Source of the DNA: Paenibacillus mucilaginosus 3016
GTDB taxonomy: Bacteria > Bacillota > Bacilli > Paenibacillales > NBRC-103111
Direction: 5' to 3'
Length of the DNA: 64,000 bases
NCBI RefSeq assembly: GCF_000250655.1
Contig: NC_016935.1
Coordinates: 5,288,001-5,352,000 of the forward strand
Below the pieces are notes generated by a model, which saw only the letters and a list, made by a program, of their open reading frames with translations, had not been told where the DNA came from and made no database searches. The translations under genes were made by a program, and so were the position numbers. This document shows, one piece after another, positions 36,901 through 48,900 of this stretch. Each line of letters opens with the position of its first letter. The stretch's first letter is position 1.

Positions 36901-39900
36901 CGCAGACTGTCCGGCAGCTCCTTCTCCGTCAGCAGGAACCCGGTCCCGCTGTCATCCAGGATGTACTGGATGCGGTCCGCCGGATATTCCGGATCGATCG
37001 GCAGGTAGGCTCCCCCGGCCTGGAGAATCGCAAGCAGGGAGACGACCATCTCGGCCGAGCGTTCGGCGAGCACGGCCACCAGCGTATGCCGTCCGACTCC
37101 GCGGGCCTTCAATGCGGCGGCCATCGCTGCGGCTCTCGCCTGCAGCACGGCATAGGTCAGCTTCTCACCGCCCAGCAGTACCGCCGGCGCTTCCGCATGG
37201 CCGGCAGCCGTCTCCGCGAAGACATGATGGATGAGACGCCGGCTTGCCTGCTCCGCGTCCCCCGCGCTGCCGGTGCCGCCCTGTCCCTGCCAGCCCGCCA
37301 GCAGGCGCTCTTCCCGCTCCGTCACGATCTCCAGCTCACGAACCGGTCTATGCGGGTTCTCCGTTACCAGATCGATCAGCCGTTCCAGATGTCCCGGCAG
37401 GGAGACCAGGATGCGCTCCTCATACACACCCTCCCGGAAGCTCAGCTTCACGGTCAGGTCCGCTCTCGGCGCCACGGTAACGGAGAGCGGGTAATGCGTC
37501 TGTTCGAAGACGCCGGCGCCGGTGATCCGGTACCCCAGGTTGAAGGTCTCCCCGATCGCGTCCGCTTCCTGCTCCAGCGGGTAGTTCTCGAAGGCGACAA
37601 TATGATCGAGCAGATGCTGCTGAAGGCCGCTCTGCGCCTGAATTTCATAGAGCGGGTACGTATCGTGCTCCCTGGCGTTCAGGGCATCCAGCGCCGCCGA
37701 CTTCAGCACACCCGCGAAGGAATCTCCGTCTCCCGTGCGGATCCGCACCGGAATCGTGTTGATAAACAGGCCGACCATCCGCTCGATGCCCTCGATTTCG
37801 GGCGGCCGTCCGGAGACGACGGCGCCGAACAGGACATCCGGGGTGTTGTTGTATTTTTGAAGCAGAATGCCCCACAGGGTCTGAAAGACGGTATTCAGGG
37901 TGACCCCTTCGGCTCTTGCGAGCTCCTGGAGTTTCGAAGTCCGCTGCTCGTCGATCACGAAGATCCGTTCCTTCTGCCGGAGCTCCTGCTCCGCGCGGCT
38001 TCGGAAGCCGGCCTTCGGCAGACCGGTCTGCATCTCGAACCCGCCCAGATAGGCGGACCAGTAAGCGGCGGCGTCCTGCCCGCTGCGCTGCTCCATCCAA
38101 GCGGCGTACCTTCCATACGCCGGGGCAGGCTCGGCGGCCGGGAGCTGATCTTCACGCAGCAGAGCGTACGTCTCGAACCACTCCTGCAGCACAATCCCGA
38201 GGCACCAGCCGTCCATCAGGATATGGTGGAAGCTCCACACGAGCTCGTACCGCTGCGGTTCCAGCTTCACCAAAGCCGCACGCATCGGTGTCGAACGGCT
38301 CCAGTCGAAGCCCCGCTTGCGCTCCCGGTCGGCGAATTCGGCGAACGCCGCCTGGCGTGCCCCTTCGGGCAGTGCAGTGAGATCCAGCACCGTCAGGGGC
38401 TCCAGCGTGCTCTCCCGCAGCACCACCTGCACCGGCTGCTCCAGCGAGCTGAAGAGGAACACGGTGCGGAACATATCGTACCGCCCGGCAAGATGATCCA
38501 GGCTCCGCTGCAGGAGCTCCGCTTCCGGCGCCCCCTGCAGCGTCAGCGTCAGCTGCTGGAAGTAGGCCTGCGAGGCGGGGTCGTACATCCGCTGGAACAT
38601 CAGCCCCTGCTGCAGCGGGGTCAGGGTATACACATCCTGAATGCCGAGGCCGGGTCCGATGAGACGGTACACCTGCTCCAGCTCGTGAAGCGGGATCCGG
38701 TTCGAGCTGATGTCGCTCGGCGTCAGCTCCCTCTCCCCCTTCTGCCGGCAGTGCTCGATGAGCTGCTTCAGCTGGGTCTCGAAGCGTCCGGCCCAGCCGG
38801 CCGCCGCCTCCGCGGCGAACTCGGCCGGATCGTAATCGATCACAAGCGTCAGCCTGCCGTCACGGATCCATCCGTTGATGTCCAGGGGATAGCGGCGCTC
38901 CAGCCTTGGGCTGACCTCGCGCCCCGTTTCATACTTCGAGAAGGCGAAGGAGCCGCCGTCCGCCGTGCCGTCCAGATCTCCCAGGTAGTTGAAGCCGATC
39001 TCCGGCCGTCTCGCGTTCCAGGAACCCGAGCCGGTCAGGGAGCCTTCGGTCATATACTTCAGGATGCCGTAACCAATGCCTTTGTTCGGCACCTGGCGCA
39101 GGGCTTCCTTGACCTTCTTCAGCCGGGTGCCTGCCGGCTCTCCAGAGCCGGCAGGGAGCACCAGCGGATACAAAGACGTAAACCAGCCTACCGTGCGGGA
39201 GATATTCAATCCTTCCGCAGCCGGGAAGGCTTCACGGCCGTGCCCCTCGAGCCAGACGCCGAAGCGGTCGCCGCCGGTCCATTCACTGAGAGAAGAGCCG
39301 AGGGCGGTCAGCAGCACATCGTTCATCTCGGTGTTGTAAGCCTGGTGCACCTCGGCGGTCAGCGCCGCCGTCTCCTCCACAGACAGCGTGATCCGCAGCT
39401 GTGCGGTGCCTGCCGCAGCAGTCCCATCCCCTGCGGGGACACCGGCTTCCGTCTCCTGTGCCGATCTCGGCAGAGGAGCGGGCTGCGCCTCCTCCATGCT
39501 TCTCCAATAGTCGAGTTCCCCGTCTGAACCCTGCTCCGCATAGCGGATCTGGGCCTCGGCCCAATCCCGGACGGAGTGTGTTTTGGGCGGAAGCTCCAGG
39601 GTCTTCCCCTGATCTCCCTGCCCGTACAGCTGCATGAAGTCCTCCAGAAGAATGCGCCACGAAATGCCGTCGATGACCAGGTGATGGGCGGTGAGAAAGA
39701 GGTGATCCCCCTCCGGTGTCCGGAACCAGGCCAGCTTGAGCAGCGGGCCTTCCTCGAGGCACATGCTCTCCTGGATGGTCTGCGTTACGCTGAGAATCCG
39801 TCCAGCCGTCTCTTCCTCCCGGACGATGTCGATCACCTGCAGCGTATAGAGAGACTCATTCAAGCCGCGCACACGCTGGTACGTTCTCCGGCCGCGCACG

Positions 39901-42900
39901 GGATAGCTGCTCCGCAGCGCATCGTGGTGGGTGACCAGCAGGTTCAGTACGCGTTCCAGCAGCGCTGCGTCCAGGCCGTCTCTGCGGTACAGCAGGACGG
40001 ATTGATTGAAGTGATGACGATCCGTAAAATCCTGCTCCAGGAACCACCGCTGCATCGGCAGCATAGGTACTTCACCGGTAACCGGCGTCTGATCCGCCCG
40101 CCGTTCGACGGCGCGGACCAGAGGACTCAGCGTACGGATGGTCGGATGAAGGAACAGCTGCTTCATCTCAACCTGCAGCCCCGCCGCCAGCAGTCTGGCC
40201 GACACCTGGATCGCCTTGATGGAATCGCCGCCGGCATGGAAGAAGTGATCGTCGATCCCGATCTTCCTTCCGAGCAGGGCGCTCCAGACTTCGGCCAGCT
40301 TCCGCTCCATTTCCGTGGCGGGCGGCGTGAAGCCCGGCTGCGTGCCGTCCGTCTCCTCCGGCAGCGGCAGCGCCTTGCGGTCGATCTTGCCGTTGGCCGT
40401 AACCGGCATGCTCTCCAGCCGCACGAAGTGAGACGGGATCATGTAGTGCGGCAGGCTGCCCGCAAGGTACGCGGCCAGCTCCGCCGGCTCCGGCGCCTGC
40501 ATCCCCGTATAGTAGGCGCACAGGCGGGATTCTCCGGCACCGTTCGTCAGCGCCGTCACAACCGCCTCGGTAACCTCCGGATGGTCCGCGAGCTTGTTGT
40601 CGATCTCCCCAAGCTCGATCCGGTACCCCCGGACCTTCACCTGGTGGTCCCGGCGCCCGAAGAATTCGATCACGCCTCCCTCGCGCCAGCAGCCCAGGTC
40701 CCCCGTCCGGTACAGCCGTCTTCCCGGCTCCGGCCAGAACGGATCTTCGCCGAAGGCCAGCGCCGTCCGCTCCCCATCGTTCAGGTACCCGCGGCCTACG
40801 CCGATGCCGGATACCCAGATCTCGCCCTTGACGCCCAGCGGGCACGGCTGCCCATAGGCATCCACGATATAGATCCGGAAGCCCCGCACCGGCCGCCCGA
40901 CCGGAATGGACTCCATGTCCGGCGTGCGGTCCATGATGTAGTGGGTGATGTCGTCGGAGGCTTCCGTCGGCCCGTACGCATTGACGACCGGAATCGCCGG
41001 ATACAGGCGGAACCAGCGCTGCACCACATTGCGCTTGAGCGCCTCACCCGTCGCCACCAGATAGGCCAGCGAGGTCAGGGACGGACGCTCCGCCTCCAGC
41101 CGGTCCAGCAGCACGGCCAGATACGAAGGCACGGTCTCGAGAATCGTCACCCCGTCGCCCATGACCTGTCCGAGAAAGACCTCCGGCTCCAGGATCACGT
41201 CGTTCGGGTAGATCACCGTCATCCCGCCCTGCGTCAGGGCCGAGAAGAACTGCCACACCGAGATATCGAAGCAGTGGGACGCATTCTGCGCCACGACGCT
41301 CCGCTCCGTGATCTGCAATTCCTCAATCTTGGCCAGAAGGTGGTTCATCATGCCGCGGTGCTCGACCATGGCGCCCTTCGGCCTGCCGGTCGACCCCGAC
41401 GTATAAATCACGTAAGCGAGGGCGTCCGGATCATGCGGCAGCGATGCGGCCGTTTCTTCCGGAGCGGACCGCTCTTCCAGCCGGTCGAGCTCCAGCACGG
41501 TGCAGCCGAGCTCCCGCCTCAGCTCCTCGCTGAGGTGCGCGGATTCGGTCAGCAGCACGGCGGCTTCGGCATCCGCCAGCATGCCCGCGGTCCGGGCGGC
41601 CGGATACTCCGGATCGACCGGGATATACGCCCCGCCGGCCTTCCAGACGGCGAGGATGCACTCGACCATGCGCGGCGAGCGGTGCATCAGGATGCCGACC
41701 CGCGCTTCCCTGCGGAGGCTGTGCCCGGCCAGCACGCGGGCCAGCCGGTCCGCCCGCTCGTTGAGCTCACGGTAGGTCACCCGCTCTTCGCCGAAGATGA
41801 CGGCGGTGCGGTCCGGATGCTCCCCGGCCCGCGCTTCGATCAGCCCGTGGATCGACTGCTCCACGGCCAGGTCTCCCGGCCGCTCGTCGAACCAGGCCCC
41901 GAGCATCGCGGCCCGCTCCGCTTCGGTCAGCAGGCAGATGCTGCCGACCGTCCGCTCCGGCTCCGCGGTCATCTGCCCGAGCACTTCGAGATAGTGCCCG
42001 GCCATCCGCTCCACGGTCTCCCGCTCGAACAGACTCGTGCGGAATTCCCAGAGGAACCGGAAGCAGCCGCCATCCGGCTCCTGTGAAGCTTCCAGCGTGA
42101 GATCCAGCTTCGCAGCCCGGTGCTCGAATTCAGCCTCCGTGATGCGCACGCCTTCCAGCTCCAGCTCGGTACGGTCCATGTTCTGATATACAAACATGAC
42201 ATCGAACAGCGGATTGCGCCTCACATCACGCTCCAGCTGAAGGTCTTCGACCAGCTTCTCGAACGGATAGGCTCCGTTCTCCAGCGCGTTCAACGCTTCC
42301 TCCTTCACCTCGTTCAAATAAGCGCGCACGGATTTGTCTCCCTGAGGCTTCCCGCGCAGAGCCAGAGTGCCGACGAACATCCCGACGACCGCTTCCAGCT
42401 CTGCCGAGGTCCGACCCGCTGCCGGCGTTCCGATAATGAGATCCTCCTGTCCCGAATACTTCGAGAGCAGGATCTGGTACGCGGCGAGCAGCACCATGTA
42501 GACGGTCGTTCCCGTACGCTCCGCCAGGAGCGTGATCCCCTCGGACAGGCTCCTGTCTGCGGATTGCACCAGGGCGCTGCCTGCAAAATCCTGCGCCGCC
42601 GGCCGGCTGCGGTCGGTGGGCAGCTCGAGGACCGGAAGCTCGCCTGCGAAGCGCTCCAGCCAGTAGGACTTCATCTTCAGAAGGCTCTCCTGCTGCCCGG
42701 CCGATCTCTGCCACTCGCTGTAATCCCGGTACTGCAGCGGAAGCTCCGGAAGCGGCTCTCCCCGGTACAGCGCCTGCAGTTCAGCGAGCAGGATCTGAAC
42801 CGAAATCCCGTCCGAGATGATGTGATGCATATCGAAGAAGAGAAGCTGCTCAGCCCGAGCCGTAACCAGACTTACCCGCATGAGCGGAGCCCTCGTCAGA

Positions 42901-45900
42901 TCAAAGGGCTTGATCCAGGAAGCGGCCGGTTCGTCCGGCCGGCTCATCGTCTCTTGGTCCGCTGACAGGAGCTCCAGGGCAAAGGACACCTCGTCGTGAA
43001 TGCGCTGCACCGGCTCCCCGTCCAGCAGCTCGAAGGAGGTGCGGAGGGACTCGTGCCGCCGGATCAGCGCCCGGAACGCCTCATTCAGCCGATGAAGATC
43101 CAGATGTCCTTCCACCCGGTAGACGGACGGCAGGTTATATCCCGTCTGGCCGGATTCCAGCTGCTCCAGCACATAGATGCGCTGCTGGCCTGGAGATAAC
43201 GGATACACCTCCCGTTTCTCCGAGCGCGGTACGATCGGGTTGGTCCGTGCCGCCCGCCCGCCGACGGCCTCGGCCAGTCCGCGGATTGTCGGCGACTCGA
43301 AGACGGCCTTGAGCGGCAAATCGACTCCGAAGTCCCGCTGAATCCGGCTGACGAGCTGTGCAGCCTTCAAGGAATGGCCGCCGGCCAGGAAGAAATCATC
43401 GTCAATGCCGATGCTCTCCGGACTCCGGCCCAAGAGCTCGCTCCACAGCTGGACGAAGAGGCGTTCATCTTCTCCCCTCGGAGCCGCGTAGGCCGCATGC
43501 CCGGCAGCCGGTGCGCTTGGCTCCGGCAGGGCTTTGCGGTCGACCTTCCCGTTCGGAGTCAGCGGCAGCTGCTCCATGGACACGAAGGCCGAAGGAACCA
43601 TATAATCCGGCAGTGCCTGCAGCAGCGCCTGGCGCAGCTCCTGCGGCGCAAGCTCATCGCCGCTGAAGGTGCAGTAGGCGCAGAGGTACTTCGTCCCGCC
43701 GGCATCCAGACGGTCTATGACCACCGCTTCGCGCACCGGGCGGATTTGCAGCAGTGCCGCTTCAATCTCGCCCAGCTCGATCCGGAAGCCGCGGATTTTG
43801 ACCTGGTGGTCGATCCGGCCCAGATACTCGAGCTGGCCGTCCGGCAGCCAGCGCGCCAGGTCGCCGGTCCGGTACATGAACCGGTCCGGCTCATAAGGAT
43901 GCGGCACGAATTTCTCCGCCGTGAGCTCCGCTCGGTGGAGGTAGCCGTCCGCAAGCCCGATCCCTGCAATGCACAGCTCTCCGCTGATGCCCGGCACGGC
44001 CGGCTTCAAGTGACGGTCGACCACCTGAATTTCCGTCCCCGGGATCGGCCTGCCGATCGGAATCAGGGACGCCCCTGCGTCCTTTCCGCCCGGGGCTTCC
44101 CAGAACGTGGCGCAGACCGTCGATTCCGTCGGGCCGTACGCGTTGATGTAGCGCATGTGACGCCGCCATTTCCCGACCAGCTCACCGGAGGCTTCCGAGC
44201 CTGCCGTAACCACAAGCCGCATCGATTGAAGCTCTTCCGGCTGGAGATGCACCGCAAAGGTCGGCGGCAGGGTTGCGGCCGTTATCCCGTGATCAGCCAT
44301 GAAAGCCTGCAGCCGGACGGGATGGTGAAGCACTTCCTTCGGTGCCAGGTACAGGGCGGCGCCTGTCAGGAGGCCCATGCCCATCTCCCATACCGAAGCG
44401 TCAAAGGAGAGGCTGGCGAACAGCAGCACCCGGTCTCCCGGTCCCATGCCGTAATGATCGATGAACGTCGCATGAAGTCCGGCGATCCCGCGGTGCGGAA
44501 CCCTCACACCCTTCGGTCTGCCTGTCGTCCCTGACGTATAGATGACGTACGCCGGATCCGCTGCGGACACGGCCGGCAGCTCAGGCTGGCCAGCCTGAGG
44601 GAGCACGGCGTCATCATCGAGCGGGATCACCCGGCCCTCGAACGGAATCCCTCCCCTGCGGAACCCTTCGGTGAGCAGCAGCTTCACCCCGCTGTCCGTC
44701 AGGAGGTAGCGGATCCGCTCTTCGGGGTAATCCGGATCCACCGGAAGGTAGGCACCGCCGGCCTTCAGGATGCCGAGGAGGGCCGAGACCGTCTCCGGTG
44801 AGCGGTCGGCCATCACACCGACAAGCTCTCCCCGCTGCAGCCCTTCGCTGAGGAGCAGACCGGCGATCCGGTTGGCTCTCTCGTCCAGCTCGCGGTAGCT
44901 TAAAGTCGTCTGCCCGCCGATCAGGGCAAGGGCATCGGGGGTCCGGCGGACCTGAGCTTCAAACAGACCGTGGAACGTGGAGCCAAGTGCCGGGACGCTT
45001 CCGTTTGGCCGGTTAAACCCGGCCAGGATCGCCTGCTCTGCCTCGGTCACGATATCAATCTGGGCGACCTCCACCTCTGGGTTTTCCGTTACTTGATCGA
45101 TCAGCCGGCGCAGATGTCCGGGCAAAGCTTCCAGCACCCTGGCATCGTAGGTATCCATGCGGTATCCGATGCGCAGGGTCAGCTCCTCTCCCGGGAAGAC
45201 CGACACCGCCATCGGGTAATGGCTGCGCTCGAATACGTCCGCCCCGGTAACCTGCCAGCCGTGAGTCAGCTTCTGCGCTGCGCCGCCTGCCTGCTCGTCC
45301 AGCGGGTAATTCTCGAACGCCACGACATGGTCGAACAGATGCTGGCTGAGGGCGCTCCTCTTCTGGATGTCCGAGAGCGGATAGAAGTCGTGCATACGGG
45401 ACTTCAGCGCCTCCTCCGCCAGGTGCCGCAGCGCCTGCGAGAACGTCCGGCCGTCCGGAATGCGCACCCGTACCGGTACCGTATTGATGAACAGGCCGAC
45501 CATGCCCTCGATGCCCTCGATCTCCGGCGGGCGGCCGGATACCACCGAGCCGAAGACCGCATCGTCCGTGTTGTTATACTTGTGAAGCAGAATGCCCCAC
45601 AGCACCTGGAATACGGTGCTGAGCGTCACGCCGTGGGCCACGGCCAGCGCCTGCAGACGGGCCGTCGCGTCGGCTCCGAGTCCGAAGCTCAGCTCCCGGT
45701 ACTCTCCTTCTTGTCCGGGAAGAGAGATGCCTGCCCGGGGCAAGCCGGTCTGCGTCTCGTAACCGGCCAGCACTTCGCTCCAATAGGCTTCGGCCGCACG
45801 GAGATCCTGCTTCTCCAGCCAGTGGATGAAGGTGCCGTAGTCCGCACCCTTCCCTACTTCGGCGGCCTGCCCCCGGCTGCGTGCTGCGTAAGCATCCGCC

Positions 45901-48900
45901 CACTGCCGGAACACGATGCCGAGGCACCAGCCATCCATGAGCAGGTGGTGGAAGCTCCACACCAGCCTGGAAGTCCGTTCGCCGGTGCGGATCAGTCCGA
46001 GACGCATCGGCGTGGCCAGGCTCAAGTCGAATCCTCGCTCACGCTCGGCCTCTTCATAACGCTTCACGGCAGAGCCGAACGCCTCCTCATCCAGCGCGCG
46101 GAGATCCAGCAGCTGCATCCGCGGCATAGTGCGGTGTGCAAGCACGGCCTGCAGCGGCCGCTCCAGCGACTCGTAGAGGAAGACCGTACGGAACATATCA
46201 TGCCTTGCGGCGAGATCGGCGAAGCTGAGCTCCAGGAGCTCCGGATCGACGTCTCCCTCCAGGGTGAGGGTGAGCTGTTGAAAATACGCCGGCGACGACG
46301 GTTCCTTCCGCGCATGGAAGAGCAGTCCTTCCTGCATCGGAGAGAGCGGGTACACATCCTGCAGCTCCATACCCGCAGGAATCATGCGGTAGACGGCTTC
46401 CAGCTCACGGCTTCCGATTCCTCCGGACCGGAGATCGCTTGGCGTCAGCTCCGTTCCCCCTCTTGCATGGCAGTGCTCCGTCAGGCGGACGAGGTGATAC
46501 TGAAGACGCTCGGCGAACGTCCGCACCTCCCCACCCTCCAGCTCGGACGGATGATAATCGACCACGAACGTAAGTTCGCCATCCGTGATCCAACCGTTGA
46601 TATCAAGCGGATGTCTCCGCTCCATCCCGGAGCTGATCTCGAGGCCCGTACCGAAGCGGGACCGGGTAAAGAGCCCCCCGTCCAGCGCCCCGTCCAGGTC
46701 GCCCATATAGTTGAATCCGATCTCCGGCCGGGCTCCAGTATGCAGATGACCATCCTCCCGCTTCGGAGCCAAGTACTTCAGTATGCCGTACCCGGCCCCT
46801 CTGCGCGGGACTGAGCGGAGAGCCTCCTTGACGGCCTTGATCAGCCTTCCCTCCTCCGCTTCCGCTTCGACGGGAAGAACCACCGGGTAGAGCGACGTGA
46901 ACCAGCCGACCGTCCGGGACAGTTCGAGTCCGGCGGTATCATCCCGGCCGTGTCCTTCCAGCCATACGCCGATCCGGTCTCCGCCCGTCCACTCCTGTAC
47001 GGCGCAGCCGAGCGCCGCCAGCAGCAGGTCATTCATCTCCGTCCGGTAAGCCCGGTGGGCACCGGACGTCAGGCGCTGCGTCTGCTCCCGCGTCAGGGAG
47101 ACGCTCACCTGTTCACTGCCCCCGGTCAGCAGGGATTCCGTCTGCTTCTTCACCGGAAGAGCTGCGAATCCTCCCTCCAGCTTGGCCTGCCAATAAGCCT
47201 GCTCCTGCTGCAGCTGCTCCCCTTCCGCCTCTTTCTCCAGCGTGAGGACCCAGTCGCGGTAGGCATGCGTTTTGGACGGGAGTTCCAGCTCTTGTCCCTC
47301 CAGGCTTTGTCCGAGAAGCGCCGTGAAATCCTCGATCAGAATGCGCCAGGATACGCCGTCTACCACCAGGTGGTGAATGGCGATCAGGAGATGATCTCCT
47401 TCCTGCGTCCGGAACAAGCCCATACGGACCAGCGGGCCCTGTACCGGATCCATGCCGGACTGCAGCGCTTCCGCCCTCCGCCGGATCTCCTCCTCCGGCG
47501 CTTCGAGGGAGCGGAGATCCGCCGTTTCGAGCACGAACGCCTTCGCGTCCGTACCGCGTACACGCGATCTGCCTTCCGTCCATTCGGGGAACACGCTTCT
47601 CAGCACATCATGATGCTCTGTCAGCATGGACCAGATGAGATCGAGCTGACCTTCGTCGAAGCCTTCCCTGCGGTACAGCATGACCGACTGGTTAAAATGA
47701 TGGGCATCCGTAAACCCGCTTCCGACAAACCAGCGCTGGATCGGGCTCAGCGGGACGTCCCCTGTAACGGCTCCCTGCTTGATGTTCATCTGAAGCTGCT
47801 TCACATGGGGAGCCAGCTGACGGATCGTCGGACTGACGAACAGCTGCTTCATCTCGAGCTGCAGCCCCGCCTTATGAAGCCGTGCGGACACTTGAATCCC
47901 CTTGATCGAATCCCCTCCCAAGTGGAAGAAGTGATCGTCGATCCCGACGGCGGTCCCGAGCAGGGCCGACCAGATCTCGGCAAGCTTGCGCTCGACGGCC
48001 GTGCGGGGCTCGGCATACTCCGTGCCCCGGCCGGCAGCAGCCGACGGTGCCGGCAGCGCTCTGCGGTCCAGCTTGCCGTTCGCCGTCACAGGAAGCCGGT
48101 CCAGCTGAACGAAGTACTGCGGGATCATGTAATCCGGCAGATGGGTTCCTGCATACTCGCGCAGCTCCGGGATGCTCCAGGTGCGCTCCGAGACCAGGTA
48201 TGCGCAGAGGTACGTATGCCCTCCCTCATCCTTGCCGGCTGTAACTATAGCCTCGCGGATATCGTCATGGGCCAGCAGCCGGTTCTCAATCTCGCTGAGC
48301 TCGATACGGTGACCCCGGATTTTGACCTGCTGGTCCATCCGCTCCAGATACTCCAGCGTGCCGTCCGGCAGCCAGCGGACCAGGTCGCCGGTCCGGTACA
48401 TCTTGGCCCCTTCGAGGAAAGGGCACGGCACGAATTTCTCCGCCGTGAGCCCGGGGCGGTGCAGATAGCCGGCCGAGAGTCCACGGCCCGCGATGCACAA
48501 CTCGCCGGGAACCAGCGCAGGCTGGAGGGTGCCCTCCGGGCTGACCACGAACAGCTGCATCCCGCGTACCGGCATGCCGATCGGTACCGATGATGCTGCA
48601 GGGTCCAGCCGGTCCACCGGATAGAATGCAGCCAGCACCGTCGTCTCCGTAGGCCCGTAGGCATTGATGAGCCTTCCGGGCCCGAGCTGCTCGAGCGCAC
48701 GCCGGACGTGGGAGAGCGATGCTTTTTCCCCGCCGAACAGAATCTTCCGCATGCCCCGCAGGCAGTCGATGTCCTCATCCACCAAGGCATGGAACAGCGC
48801 CGTTGTTATCAGGCCTACCGTCACGTTCTCTTCCCTGATCCGTGTCGAAAGCAGACTCAGGTCGCGGACCGCGTCGCTGTCGACAAGCAGAAGTCTGGCC

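Noticed and set aside
31794..42086. Plus-strand open frames of about 830-990 codons (31794-34514, 36546-39527, 39576-42086)
   Set aside because: Antisense shadows; two of them share long stretches only because the underlying A domains are duplicated.
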